Assembly: GCA_027605045.1 (NCBI GenBank) | Contig: JAQFWX010000002.1 | Span: 1,736,001 to 1,800,000, forward strand | Source: Phallus indusiatus | Taxonomy: Eukaryota; Basidiomycota; Agaricomycetes; Phallales; Phallaceae | Direction of reading: 5' to 3' | Length of the DNA stretch: 64,000 bases | Shown here: positions 51,201-62,706 of the stretch, in pieces | How the letters are laid out: each line of letters opens with the position of its first letter | Numbering within the stretch: the stretch's first letter is position 1 | Program-made: the position numbers and the translations under genes | The notes under the pieces: model-generated | Told to the model about the DNA's origin: nothing | Database searches by the model: none | The model's input: the letters and a program-made list of their open reading frames with translations, nothing else

Positions 51201-54200
51201 CTCAGGATGAGATCCGCCTCCTTCTCTACATCCAGCTCTTCGGTCGACAGCCATGGCCCGTCAGGGGTTTGATTCGCCATATCTTCAACGCTTGGCAACT
51301 CGACTGTACCCAGCGGTTTGTCCATAATATGATGCTGTTCGGTGGATTTCGCTCCTGCAGGTTCGACAGCCATGATGATATTATCAATTCCTCCCTGAAC
51401 GGCTGATCTGGGTACGCAGAGCATTTTTCGTTCCTCGGGTGTCGCGGAATGCCACAGCCGAATATCATGCGCTAAATTAAAAGCCACGGTTGTCTTCCAT
51501 ATTCTCTCTTCTCGAAAGTCGGTACTCATCCATTTCTACATATATATTTAGAAGAAAGAAAACCGGCGTGTTCTATCCTGAATTCTCACCATTTCATCAA
51601 GCATCCAGTCCCAATGACTCTTGCTAACTAGTGGTCCTTTCTGTTTTTTAGGCTGACGAAAGCTCCATCTCCCCTCTTGCTTCAGCCTTTCAATCCGTTC
51701 AAGGGTCCGCGATAACTTGAGCTCATTGTGTGCGACCTAAACAAACAAAACGGGGTTATAGAACAAGTTCGCTACACCTACTTTATCCAACATCACTTAC
51801 ACTCCACATTTTGGTCGTCAAAACCTTGCCTGTTCTCCGTACCATCTTGTGGGCCGCGTTTGCTCGAATATGGGCACCCCAACGACTGACCTCCCATGGC
51901 AACCATGTCGCTCCCTTAGCCAATGAATCTTTTTTGTCCTTATTATTGTCCTCTTTCGCATCCTTCTCTCGCTCCCGGTCCCGTTTCCGAGCTAGTTTGG
52001 CCGGGTGAACTTTTCGAGCCAAAACAGCTGGCAAGTCCTCAGGCAACGCGATCGAATTTACGTATGGTGTTAACATGGGGGACATCGGCATCGGGGGCAA
52101 TGTCGTGTCAGGGAGCATTTGGGCATCCAGTGCCAGCACACCACCCTTCTCGTCTTCATCATGATGCTCAGTAGACGTGGAATAATCAAACAGACTAGAT
52201 TGAACGCCTGAAATTATAGTAGACGGAACAGCATCTACCAATAATGTCCGAATTTGGGATGGACGAGGTGACACGGGTGGGAAACGGAAAAGTAGCTTTG
52301 GGGATATTGCGTTCAACGGAGTTTGGTCCCCCTCCATCTTGACATCAGTCTGATCAGCCAGGTCATCCCCCGACGCGGGTACTAATACCGATACTGGGGA
52401 AGGCAGCTCCGGCATGGTTTGTGAAACGTCAACGTCAACGTCTTCCATATCCACGTCGCCCTCAGGAGACGCCTCCCGTGATTCCATTACGGCAGGACTA
52501 ACAGACGCTTCAATCGACTGGGGACGGTCAAAATCACGTTGTTCCGAAACCTGCCGCGATACCGCGGTATCTTGAATGGACGGGGCGACGGATGCCTCGC
52601 GCTTTTCATCAGAAGCCGCAAACTCTTGAATCTCATCAAAGACAACGGACAGTTCACGACCTTCATCAACAAGTTCTTCCTGAGCGGTAACGACCTCATT
52701 AGCGTTTTCGTCGTCAACCTCCTCGACTTCAACTTCCAGCTCTTCCAGCTCGGCCTTTCTGATCTCGTCTTTAATACTAGGACTTTTGGTGGGAATACGC
52801 TGCGTCTTTAATGCGGGACTGTCTGTTAATACACGGCTGCGAGATCTTGTCACACGACCCGTATATACGATTTCTTCCTGTGTCTCGCCTGGCTCCTGTG
52901 CTTCCTGTGCCTCGTCTATCTCCTGTGTTTCCTGTGTTTCCTGCGTTTCCGGTACTTCTTGCGTTTCGTCAAGAGGCTGAACATCATCTTCGACGTCAAC
53001 ACGATCTCCAACTTGAGACGATGGAAGTTCAGGGACAATAGACGGAGATCTTGTCAACGACCCGGACGGACTGCGTGTAGGAGAATCAGTTTCGTTAGGA
53101 GAAGGTATTAAACCCATTGGCCTTAAGAGAGGAATTTGTGCGTCTTCGATTGGGGAAGGGATGCCCTCCTCTACGTAATCATCAAAGGCTTGAACAACAT
53201 TGGTAGGTCTAGAGTTATCCGTCTCTTGAGCCTCGGGTGGTGGAGGAGGCGGAGTTGGAGGGGACTCCTTGTCAAGAACTGTTTCTTCTACGACGGGAAC
53301 TTCTTCAGCTGTTTCTTCTTGAATTTGATCTTCTTGAACCATCTCTTCCTGCGCTACTTCTTCTTGAGCCACTTCCTCTTGAGCTGGAGCTTCCAAAACC
53401 TCAGGCAAGACCGAAACGACCTCCTCCCGAGCCTCTTCTTCTACAAGCTCCTCAACGTCAGAAACGCTCTTCTCAACAGCAGCAACATCGGTATTCATAT
53501 CAGCGTCATATTTAATGTCCTGTTCTTCCTCCATGAAATCAATATCCATCTCTGCTTCTTGCTGCATTTGATCCACAGCCTCAGAGGGAAGTACGGCTGC
53601 CTCCTCGACCTCTTCAACCGTAGTAGCCGTAGTCTCTTCAACAGGCTCTTCAGTTACAGGAGAAACAGCAGCCACGACCTCAGGAGAAACGCCACGCGAA
53701 ACTGCATGTGTCTTCAAGTCGCGATCGGGACTTTCCCGCAGATCGGGTTCGGCAACAACGGATTGAGAAACAGCCTTCTCTTCATCTTCATCGCCGTCGC
53801 TTTTGACAGCAATTGCCTCCGTTTCTTCGGGACTTGGCATCTCGGATGACACCATAAGTGGAGAAGAATGGTCCACCTCGTGCACTGGTGGCGGTGACCT
53901 CACATTATCGGAAACAGTTTGAACAATTACCGTTGGTTCATCTGCGTCCTCAATCTCGATCGCGTCTTCTTCCTGTCCCTCCACTATTACTTCTTGCATC
54001 GCGTCGTCCGGAGGGGAAGGAGGTAGAGAATTAACAGCTGTCTCTTGGACCACCGTTTCGTCAATAGTAACCGTTTCTGACAAGGGGGGTTGCACATCCT
54101 CCGCATTAGGTTCTACAGTTTCCTCTTCGACAGCATCATCCTTTACAGGAATCTCAGGAACTTGAGTTTCGGGCGATGGTTCAGGCGAGGACGGAATTAA

Positions 54201-55164
54201 TACCTCCTGCCGAGGAGCGGCGTCGCTTGCTAGGTCCGACAAACGATCCACATCCTGTGATTCGTCATATGGCAACTCGGGAACCGGCTTTGCAGACGGA
54301 GAGCGGGAGGGTGAGGCGGAAAGAGAAGGTGAGGATGGAGGTGAAGGTGAGGGCGGTGGTAGTGGCGAAGAGGGCGGGAGAGGTGAGACTGAAGGAGGTG
54401 AACGAGGCGGTGAAGGAAGAGGGACAGAAGGTGAAGGAGGGCGTGGAGGAGAACGCGAGGGAGAACGAGCAGGAGAACGTGGTGGAGAGGGTGGGAGAGC
54501 GTGTACTGGCGAATGAGGTGGATGAGGGGAAGACTCAGGAACGGTTGGTGCAGGAGGTAAATGTTCAGGCGAACGGGGTAGGGGTGACTGAGCAGGCGAA
54601 TCAGGAGCTGGAGAACGAACTGGAGGCGGAGAAAGATGAGACGGAGAGACCGCTGAAGGAGGAAGGGAAGGAGGACGAGAAGCGAGAGCTGCAGGCGGCG
54701 AGACGGGTGCAGAAGGCACTAACGGCTCGGACGGAGCAGGTTGTGGTGATCCAGCTAAGGCAGCGCGTTCCGAGGGTAGAGAAGACGGCTCTGGTTCTGG
54801 TTCATGAGAAAGCGAAACTGCCGACGACTCATCAGACATGGGCCAGTCTGGTAAGTCGCCGATACCGCCATGTTCGTACAATTCCACAAATGCATTGCAC
54901 CCAGCATCGTCTTCCTCTGGAGCTAAATTCTCGTCCGCGGTGGAAGCATGCAGCAGATCTCCCAAAGAATCACGAAATTTAAGGAGCTGATATAACTCTT
55001 TCAGCTTCTCTTTCTTAGCTGATAATATTTCCCTAAGGTAACCAGTATTTATTTACGTCAGTGAAGTCCTCAGTTACACATGAAAATGCATACTGTAATT
55101 GGTCCAACCGTGCTTGCAGGAGCTGATTTCTTTGGGTTTCGATGGCGGTCAACCCATTTTGCAT
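48257..55164 (-). CDS. EAF1: EAF1/VID21-like NuA4 scaffold subunit
   Basis: Eaf1 is the platform subunit of the NuA4 histone H4/H2A acetyltransferase complex in the nucleus. Eight exons (55164-55094, 55032-51801, 51736-51590, 51535-50428, 50373-49846, 49785-49583, 49524-48505, 48427-48257) splice in frame to about 2159 residues. A short N-terminal exon ([20 protein letters not shown]) is followed by a very long Ser/Pro/Glu-rich disordered region. An HSA domain comes next ([40 protein letters not shown]), then a SANT/Myb domain ([50 protein letters not shown]) and a Gln/Ala/Pro-rich C-terminus. HSA followed by SANT is the EAF1 order. Intron phases all agree. Divergent from ferrochelatase, with ~550 bp between the starts. 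Confidence 0.88.
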
Positions 55165-55714
55165 GTCAAATTAATCCTTTTCAAGGCACTAATAGTATCG
55201 AAATAAGATTACAAGGTTGAAACGAGAAGAAGGAAGGACGTGGTCAATAGGCAAGATGGAAATGTTTTGACTCCGCGGCGGGGATTTCCTACTCCGCTCT
55301 AGAATTTTGCCCCGTTCTGAAGTCGTCAAAAACATCGAATTCAGCGGCTTTTTGTTCATTATACAACGATAATTAATCTGTCTCATTTGGAGGGATTTAG
55401 TTGAATGTTTCGGAGAGTTTCCATAGTACTAGTTTACATTGACAGAGCTGGAAAGCCGAAACGTCAAACAACAAACGTCAATAAAGTGCTCGGCAAAAAA
55501 ACTTCTCGATTCAAAATCACTACAGCGTACATATCTTATCAGTCGAAACGTCACTGAACAAATTGCTATTTCAGCTCCGAAGTCTGCGTTGAATTCACTC
55601 ACTCACACAGTAGAGTATGATTGATTACGTAACAATCCATTATGCAAACACCACCATTGGTCGAATGACAATATCTTCCCCACCGTCCTCGTCTGTTTCA
55701 TACCCTCCGCCACG

Positions 55715-57166
55715 ATGTCAGTCATAAAGAATGTAGCGAGGATGCCTATTAAACATATGGCAACGCTCAGCCAGTCGAATACCAAAGGGTAAGGTCTCCA
55801 GGCTTGCATCTTCTCATTCTTTGGAGCTATCCCATAATACGCATGACTGACGTGTCATTAGCCCAACAGGTCAGAAAGAGCTCATTTCGAATATCTTTAT
55901 CACTAAAATCATGCAGGGATTGTTATGCTCAACATGGGAGGACCAACCACGGTAAACCAGCATTGCGTAAAAAAAGAAAGATCGTCACGACTAACCAATT
56001 GCGTTCAAACTTTGGTCAGGTGCCTGAAGTCCACGACTTCCTTCGTCGTCTGTTTTCAGACGGTGACCTGATACCCCTTCCATTTCAACGTATTATAGCT
56101 CCACTTATTGCCAAGCGACGGACTCCCCAAATAGAAAAGCAGTATACAGACATCGGTGGAGGATCGCCCATTCTCAAGTATACACAGATTCAGGGAGAGA
56201 AGATGTGTGAATTATTAGACGAACTTTCCCCTTCAACCGCTCCACATAAGAGTTACGTTGCCTTTCGATACGCTCGTCCGCTCACAGAAGAGGCTGTTAC
56301 TCAAATGCGGGCCGACGGCGTTACACGTGCGGTGGCATTTACTCAATACCCTCAATACAGTTGCAGTACCACAGGAAGCAGTCTCAACGAACTTTACAGG
56401 CTAAGCAAAAAAGGCGAGATAGGAAATATACAATGGAGTGTTGTCGACCGTTGGGGTACCCACCCGGGTTTCGTTGAGGTAAAAAAAAACGAATATCGCC
56501 TGCGAGATAGTTTCAACTCAAAAATCCATCTAGGCTGTTGCACAAAACATTGAAAAGTCTCTCCAAAATTTCCCGCCGGAGCGCCGCTCATCTGTAGTAT
56601 TGCTGTTTTCCGCCCATTCTCTTCCGATGTCAGTTGTCAATCGGGGAGATCCGTATGTACTTGAAGTATCTGCTTCTGTGTCGGCCGTCATGCACCGCCT
56701 TGGAAACAAAAACCCGTATCGCTTAGTCTGGCAAAGTCAAGTTGGACCTTCCGCGTGGATGGGAATGCAGACACGAGAAGCCGTCCATGGTCTAGCCCGC
56801 TTGGGCAAGAAAGATGTCGTTTTAATCCCCATTGCATTCACAAGCGACCATATTGAAACCCTGTTTGAGCTGGATCTAGAATATGTCAAAGAAGGTCGGG
56901 AGGTAAAGTTTTTTTTTCATCTCCTTTCCGCTCGCACTTGTGTTTTAAATCTTTTACAACAGCTTGGCATGGAGGTCCATCGCTCTGAATCTCTGAATAA
57001 GTCTCCGGTATTCATTAGAGCACTTGCCGATATTGCAGCACAGCATTTAAAGGACATCACTGCTGGCGCACCTTCCACAAGCGTTCAACTGGGTCTTCGA
57101 TGCCCCGGTTGCTCCAATGACACCTGTGGACAACAGAAAGCATGGTTCGCAAGAGGAGGTCAATAG
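55715..57166 (+). CDS. HEM15: Ferrochelatase, mitochondrial
   Basis: Inserts Fe2+ into protoporphyrin IX, the last step of haem synthesis, at the matrix side of the inner mitochondrial membrane. Six exons: 55715-55788, 55862-55869 (an 8-nt microexon), 55917-55951, 56020-56478, 56534-56902, 56963-57166; about 382 residues. The start MSVIKNVARMPIKHMATLSQ looks like a mitochondrial presequence. Family features: GIVMLNMGGPTTVPEVHDFL, RLFSDGDLIPLP, YVAFRYARPLTEEA, FTQYPQYSCSTTGSS, LLFSAHSLPMSVVNRGDPY, WQSQVGPSAWMG, FTSDHIETLFELD. The tail CPGCSNDTCGQQKAWFA has the cysteines expected of a [2Fe-2S]-type ferrochelatase. The microexon is required: without it the presequence exon and the GIVMLN exon are out of frame, while with it they read TKGPTGIVML. 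Confidence 0.9.
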
Positions 57167-57246
57167 AAATTTGTATATACGATACAGAAGTTTCTTTTCT
57201 TGGTAAAATTAAATTATGGGTGTCTACAAACAGGGAAAGTCCGATG

Positions 57247-58404
57247 TCATTCTTTCAACCAGACTTGACCTTTCATTCCTACGATATTTTCATCAGACTG
57301 TGCCCAAATTCTGGCTTCTTTCTCGTTAACCCATTTACCCCCTATTGTGATACGTTCGTTGACAAACAGGGGATTAGTTGCTCGATATTCAAATCTATCA
57401 ATGCGTAAGTTTCGAGGTCTATTGTTCTCAATAACCTCCAAAAGCATTAAAGCGGTCATGGGTCCGTGCACAAGTCGTTCTAATGAACAAATTGGATGAT
57501 TAGCGAAGGAGAAAGAATGTTAATGTAAATGCAGGACCTTCTAAACCTTCAACGGTTTGTGCATAATTTCTATCGAGATGAATTCGATGGGCATTGAATG
57601 TTAATGCCGAAAATCGAAAGAGCGTCGTGTCGGTAGGGACATAAGAAAAAGAGAAGTCTGCTTCGGGTATTTCCTCGGCTAATACAGATAAAGCAAATTA
57701 AAACCACGCGAGGAGAAAATGATATTTTTTTTTGATAAAGAGCAAAATTAGAATAACGCACCTTTCCGAGATCTCGGTTTATTTGAGATGGGAATATACA
57801 CATGTGAACGTGTTTCAATAATACAGGGTGTTTGCGCCCGGGTTGATTTGAATCCGGATCCTTCTTCATTCAAGGAACTGAAGGCAATATCTTGTTCCAC
57901 GACGATCATTGGACTTTCAGAGTCTAGCCTTTTAACTTGAATATTCTTTACGTTCCTTTCCGCAATAACCTCGTCGCCAAGATACAGCGGATGTAAGAAC
58001 CGAAAACTTCCACCAGCCCACATCCGACGCACAAATGGCTCAGGAGCGGGACAAACGCTTATTGTGGCATCTGATTCCAGATCCCGTTCAGGCGCGACAG
58101 GGTTACAGAAAATAAGAGAATGGCCGGGCGAGAGTTCGGTTCCTTTTCGTAGTGTTTCCTGAGTTTGCCGGTGAGCTGGGAGAGGTATTCTACCATCAAG
58201 ACTTGGTAAAGTGGAATATAACTCTTCAATTCGACGGACGCTAAGCTGGTCAAACAAGGTTGGCTGTTTGACAGGAAATTCGTGTCTGGAAAGCCAAGAC
58301 GTGAGGTTATCTCTTTCCGTGGAAGATAATAATCGCTTTTGAGAAATTATTGTCAGCGTTCCGTGACTTTTCGAGATGCGTGTGAGTCTGGATATTGTCA
58401 GCAT
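57247..58404 (-). CDS. HTD2: Mitochondrial 3-hydroxyacyl-thioester dehydratase (HTD2-like)
   Basis: Hotdog-fold dehydratase related to yeast Htd2 of mitochondrial type II fatty acid synthesis and to mesaconyl/methylfumaryl-CoA hydratases. Three exons (58404-57762, 57678-57547, 57479-57247) give about 335 residues. The start at 58404 (MLTISRLTRISKSHGTL) is chosen for its presequence character; upstream Met codons in the same frame begin at 58557. Motifs: MWAGGSFRFLHPLYLGDEVI (first hotdog half), FRFSALTFNAHRIHLDRNYA (hydratase-2-like segment with the catalytic-type Asn/His pair), LVHGPMTALMLLEVI. Tail-to-tail with ferrochelatase (80 nt between stops). An acyl-CoA hydratase of another pathway is the alternative. 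Confidence 0.78.
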
Positions 58405-59325
58405 CGTCAGGGTAATTGACGGATTTGCGTACGACTTACCAGACTGGCTTTCGGGCTGCTGTGACGGACATCCCGCGTCCCGGAGGCTAAATTTAGAACA
58501 ATCACATGGGCGCTTGCTACTTTGGCTTTGCTCAATCCTCCGAGTCATACGTATCATGAACTTCGCCCTTACAACATTTTCATTTCCTTATTATTGGATC
58601 TGAAAACACGAAGAAGAATCCGTATACACGTAGCATTAGAGTCTATTTGGACAATACATTTCTTCAGCATCATCTTCATAACGTGGTCTTCATTCAATCT
58701 TCATTTCACTATCATACTAAGAGACTGTTCTAGCGCATCAATCCTTTTTTCAAACGGACTTTACGTTGACTAACAATGATATAGATTCTTCTCTGTAGCT
58801 TGGCATCTTATTCATTCATTGAGAAGAGTCTCCCGCACATTACATGCAATTTCCTTATAAACAATCTTTGGTTTAAACTGCGATGATTGGAAATATATAG
58901 CTATTGGAATAGCTCTCTATTGTTCGCTTCTCGTAAAAGTTAGATGTTCGTAAGTCCGGCTTCTTTGGTCTTGCAGATATTGCAGATTCCATTTTTCCGG
59001 GTAATAGCTTATTCCGTGCACATTAACTTCTCAAACATCATACAGCTATTTGACAGCGGTTCAACCATAAATCCAATTTCATTTTTTCAGTCATGAACGT
59101 TTACAAAGTCAGTTCTTTTGAGGATGATTCGACTTTGACACTAATCCGTCGGCTGTCCGCCAGGCATCCGTTCGGACTCGTGGAGGACATCACCTTCTCG
59201 TGTGGACTTGTTGTTCCATAATCCCCAAAAGTCATTCAAAGAAACTCAATGTAGGCTCCCTGTTGAGATTAACGCCTCTAGAAAATTAGTCGTCAGATTA
59301 GTCGCCAGGATCCCTCTGAAATTTC
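58405..59325. other. Intergenic between HTD2-like gene and hydrophobin
   Basis: About 0.9 kb without a recognised gene. Presumably holds both divergent promoters; I could not assign transcription-factor sites. Confidence 0.5.
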
Positions 59326-59332
59326 TATAAAA
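59326..59332 (+). promoter_or_regulatory. TATA box of the hydrophobin gene
   Basis: TATAAAA about 76 nt upstream of the ATG, followed by a CT-rich stretch (TTTTCTCTCAGACTTCAGTC), as is usual for highly expressed fungal genes. Confidence 0.6.
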
Positions 59333-59407
59333 CGATCCACTGGTTCGACTGTTTTCTCTCAGACTTCAGTCTTGTATCTTCAACCTTCAAGTACTAGATC
59401 TACTCAG

Positions 59408-60002
59408 ATGTTTTTCAAAGCAGCCGTAGCGATAGCCTCCTTGAGCCTTGTCCTCGCCAATCCCATTGTCGAATACGGCTCTGGACCTGGACCGGCTGGA
59501 CCTGCTCCTGCTCCCGTCCCTCCCCCTGCTCCAGCTCCTCAGCCAACTACCGTGTACGTATCGGACGATTTTATTCCATATACGATCCTGACATACGGCA
59601 TGCTCGCGTTATTGTTACAGGAGCCAATGCAACACCGGAAGCCTCCAATGCTGCACCAGTGCCTCCACCACCTCTAACCCAGCTACCTCCGACCTTCTGG
59701 GTTTAATCGGCGTTGTTGTGCAAGGTGTCGGTGTTCCCGTTGGATTGGGGTGCACTCCCATCTCCGTCATCGGTGTTGCGTCCGGTACTTCCTGGTATGT
59801 TGGGGTTTCTCTTACTAAATGATTATTTGCACAATGGTTTACACTTTTGTCAAGTTCCCAAGCTCCTCTTTGCTGCAACCAAGTTGAAGGACCTTCAAAC
59901 TTTTTGGTAAGTATCGTTTTGGAGAATACGCACTTTTAACACCAGTTCTCATTCTTTTTTTCAAAAAAGGTTGGCATCAATTGCAGCCCCATTACCCTTT
60001 AA
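59408..60002 (+). CDS. Class I hydrophobin
   Basis: Small secreted amphipathic protein that self-assembles at the air-water interface and coats hyphae and fruiting bodies. Four exons (59408-59553, 59621-59794, 59855-59906, 59970-60002) give about 134 residues. A signal peptide (MFFKAAVAIASLSLVLANP) is followed by a Pro/Ala-rich spacer, then the eight-cysteine pattern: QCNTGSLQCC (Cys 1-3), a long hydrophobic loop (LLGLIGVVVQGVGVPVGLGC, Cys 4), Cys 5 after SGTS, APLCCNQVE (Cys 6-7) and GINCSPITL (Cys 8). The loop between Cys 3 and Cys 4 is long, as in class I. Intron positions near Cys 1, Cys 5 and before Cys 8 are typical of basidiomycete hydrophobins. Confidence 0.95.
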
Positions 60003-60808
60003 AATCGAAACAAATAATTATCTTTCTTGAGCAATATAAAGTTGTGAATTTTAGGAAGTTGTGTATCCGAAAAGTTACGAAAATCTAGTTATTATGTTTG
60101 TTTAAATAAATGTACGGACTTCGCTCCTTGTCCATCTGAATCAACTTGCGAGCCGCGACTCCGAGTCAGTGTCCTTCGCGTGTGGGTGACGTCTGGTCAA
60201 GACTTTCAGATATCACTATATCTTGTTCTTATAACATTATAAGACTTGGTCCATAAAAGACTGAATACCTGTGACATGACTTTCAAAACGTCCTTGGGAG
60301 TTTTGACACATTCGGGATACGTCAGTAGTGCGTAAAAGATAATTAATCTAATAATGAATCCGGATCCCGCTTATTTCAAAAGGGTTCCCAAGATGCGGCG
60401 AACCTAGGCGGCGTCGGTTTTATTTAAATGATGAAAACCAACTACATATGTGATCCAAACCCAGAAATAAGGATCGATAATTTGGAACCTGGGACTCGGA
60501 GTTGAAAGCAAGTCTTGCCGCGAGATTTTCTCGCGTGAATATTTTTGAAGATTCGAATAATATCTCGCCGACCACGAGGTTCTGTCGAAGCCATCGATAT
60601 CCGATCCTGTTTCGTCCGTCCCCAGACTCAAAATGCCGTAGGTCTGCAAGCAATACTATTGTAAGCAATATGATGATTGTTTTTCAAGGTAAAAGATGAC
60701 AACATAGAACCAAAACTTATATTGAAAGTCGTGAATAAAAAGATCGTAGTTGACTTCTGGACGGGTCATGATTGGGCGACAGGCGCCTAATTCGGAACGC
60801 AACCTGAC
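60003..60808. other. Intergenic; nothing recognised
   Basis: AT-rich, with no conserved coding frame on either strand. Confidence 0.5.
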
Positions 60809-62417
60809 ATGCGACCACAGGTTGTATGTCTGCAAGCTCAAGCTAAAAAGCTTGCACCTCAAAAGACTCGACAGAAGAAACTGCCAAGAGTGACCCCTGA
60901 AGAAGAAGTCCAGATCTTGAGACGCAGAGTTCAAAAGGCTGAACGAGATGAGCGAATGGACCTGAGCAACATGATAATTGAGCCCAAAACGTAGGGTGAT
61001 TTCCGTATACTGTCAGATACTATTGGCACAATAAAAGCTTATTTTTGATTCTTATTTCAGTTATATGGGTGGTTTTACAAGGCCTCGTGATCTGAGAGCA
61101 AGCAATTGGTTCCCAGGCGGTCCGTATGTCCTCAAGGGGAAAAGATATGAATCACCCAGCGAGGAAGCCTATAAACCCCATACTGTCTTTTTGTTGGAAA
61201 CTCGACATAAAGTACGACATAGCACGGGGATTGTCGATTCGAAAGATCATGTCATTGGCGTATGTCGGGCTGTTGACTGGCCGAGACTTATCAAGTTTTA
61301 CAACAGTCCAAATTGTCCCGCCAAACACAAAGAAAGTCTCGACAACGCGTGTTGGTCGTGGTTGCCTCGATCTGGGAAAGTGATTCGTCCCGTAGTATGG
61401 TGGGGGCAAGACGAAAAACTCGAAGACATTATGAAAGAGATACATGAGGACCCCAACTATGTCTCTCCCTATTTTCAGCTCCTGAGGAAGGAAGCTCGCC
61501 AAGAGGTCGAAGAGGTTGATCCACCACCACGACAAACCAAAAAGCCGAAGATTGACTCTCCCAATGTTCGTGTTAGCAACAGAATTTATGACAAGGAGGA
61601 AATTCGGCGACAGTACTATCCTATCATTAAAGACGAGCCGTTCTGGAGACCGTTACTGGCTGTTACATTCTCGACTCGTCCTTTGGCTTTGACTCTATCC
61701 CGTTTATCAAAAGCCTTACCTCGCGGTCTACCTTTCTATGCTTCCATGTCAAACGATGACCGTAAATGCCTCTATTCATTCACGCATCGCATGACATCTT
61801 TACGACTCGACCGCATGCGAAGCTTGGTACTTACCATCTGCAGTCGTTTATCCGGCGAAAACGGCGGCTTTGTAGGCATCCGATTCTCGACAGACACCAG
61901 AGGCCGTGGTATCGATGGAGAAGGCTTAGGAGATCCCATTCCTCGCGATCAAAGACTCGTAAAAGTCATGATTGGGGACTGGTTTTATCGGGCTGCGGAC
62001 GAACAAGAGCTGTACCGTCTTGGCGCTGAAGAACATGGTGGCGATGAAGCACTGGAGGTATCGTTGATGAACGACTGGGGAAGAGAATTGGATGCTCAAG
62101 GAAACGAGCTACCTCTTCCTATGCAAGAGTCATCATCTGAAGATAGTATCGAGTTTGCAGAGGACTTTGAAGACGAGAAGGAGACAGGGAATGAGAATGA
62201 AGAGAACGTAGAGGATATGGAAGGCGATGAGTCAGATGAAGCTATGGAGGATATTGACGAAGAGGATCTCTTGCAAAATCCTAGGCTTGAAGCCCCTTTG
62301 AGCCGCAGGAAACTGAAACCTATCTTACGGGAAAACACAGAAGCCGCTGCTCGACTACGTCGCAAGCTTGCGTACCGACTTGGTGGAACCCACCGCAGCG
62401 TCCTTAGAATAACCTGA
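60809..62417 (+). CDS. Unrecognised protein, 512 residues, with acidic C-terminal tract
   Basis: I do not recognise the family. Two exons (60809-60990 and 61061-62417) joined by a 70-nt GT-AG intron. The N-terminal ~60 residues are basic with a short coiled-coil-like stretch (TPEEEVQILRRRVQKAERDE). A compact Trp-rich middle follows (GFTRPRDLRASNWFPGGPYV, CRAVDWPRLIKFYNSPNC, WSWLPRSGKVIRPVVWWGQD), then a Lys-rich PPPRQTKKPKIDSP that could be a nuclear signal. The C-terminal third has a long Glu/Asp run (about residues 415-465) and a basic end (RRKLKPILRENTEAAARLRR). No membrane segment or signal peptide. The length, splice junction and composition make it a real gene; a nuclear or chromatin-related role is only a guess. 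Confidence 0.75.
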
Positions 62418-62706
62418 ATACGACACCCATTCTTAATCTAAATAACTTAATAAACAACAACAATAATAAACCCTGTTCAACCGTTCACTCGCATGCTTAT
62501 TGTAATCAAGCTTTAATTGAAGGAATCAAAAATCATTAATATTTTCTTAGAAACGAGGCATCGAAGTGCGAGGAACGGGCGGGAGAGGATATACTAAGTG
62601 AAAGAAAAGGAATGATTGAAAAGACGCCTGGGTATATACTGGCAACTTTACGGAGGACATGAAGCCAATCTGGAAAAGAAAAAAGAAAGAGTGCTGGTGG
62701 CTATAT

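Noticed and set aside
54176..54982. Plus-strand 268-codon open frame rich in Glu/Arg/Val
   Set aside because: It lies antisense to the Ser/Pro-rich part of EAF1; the composition is the mirror of that low-complexity coding sequence and the minus-strand gene splices perfectly.
55603..55809. Minus-strand 68-codon frame with a hydrophobic segment
   Set aside because: Antisense to the ferrochelatase presequence exon and first intron; no family recognised, and the plus-strand gene explains the region.
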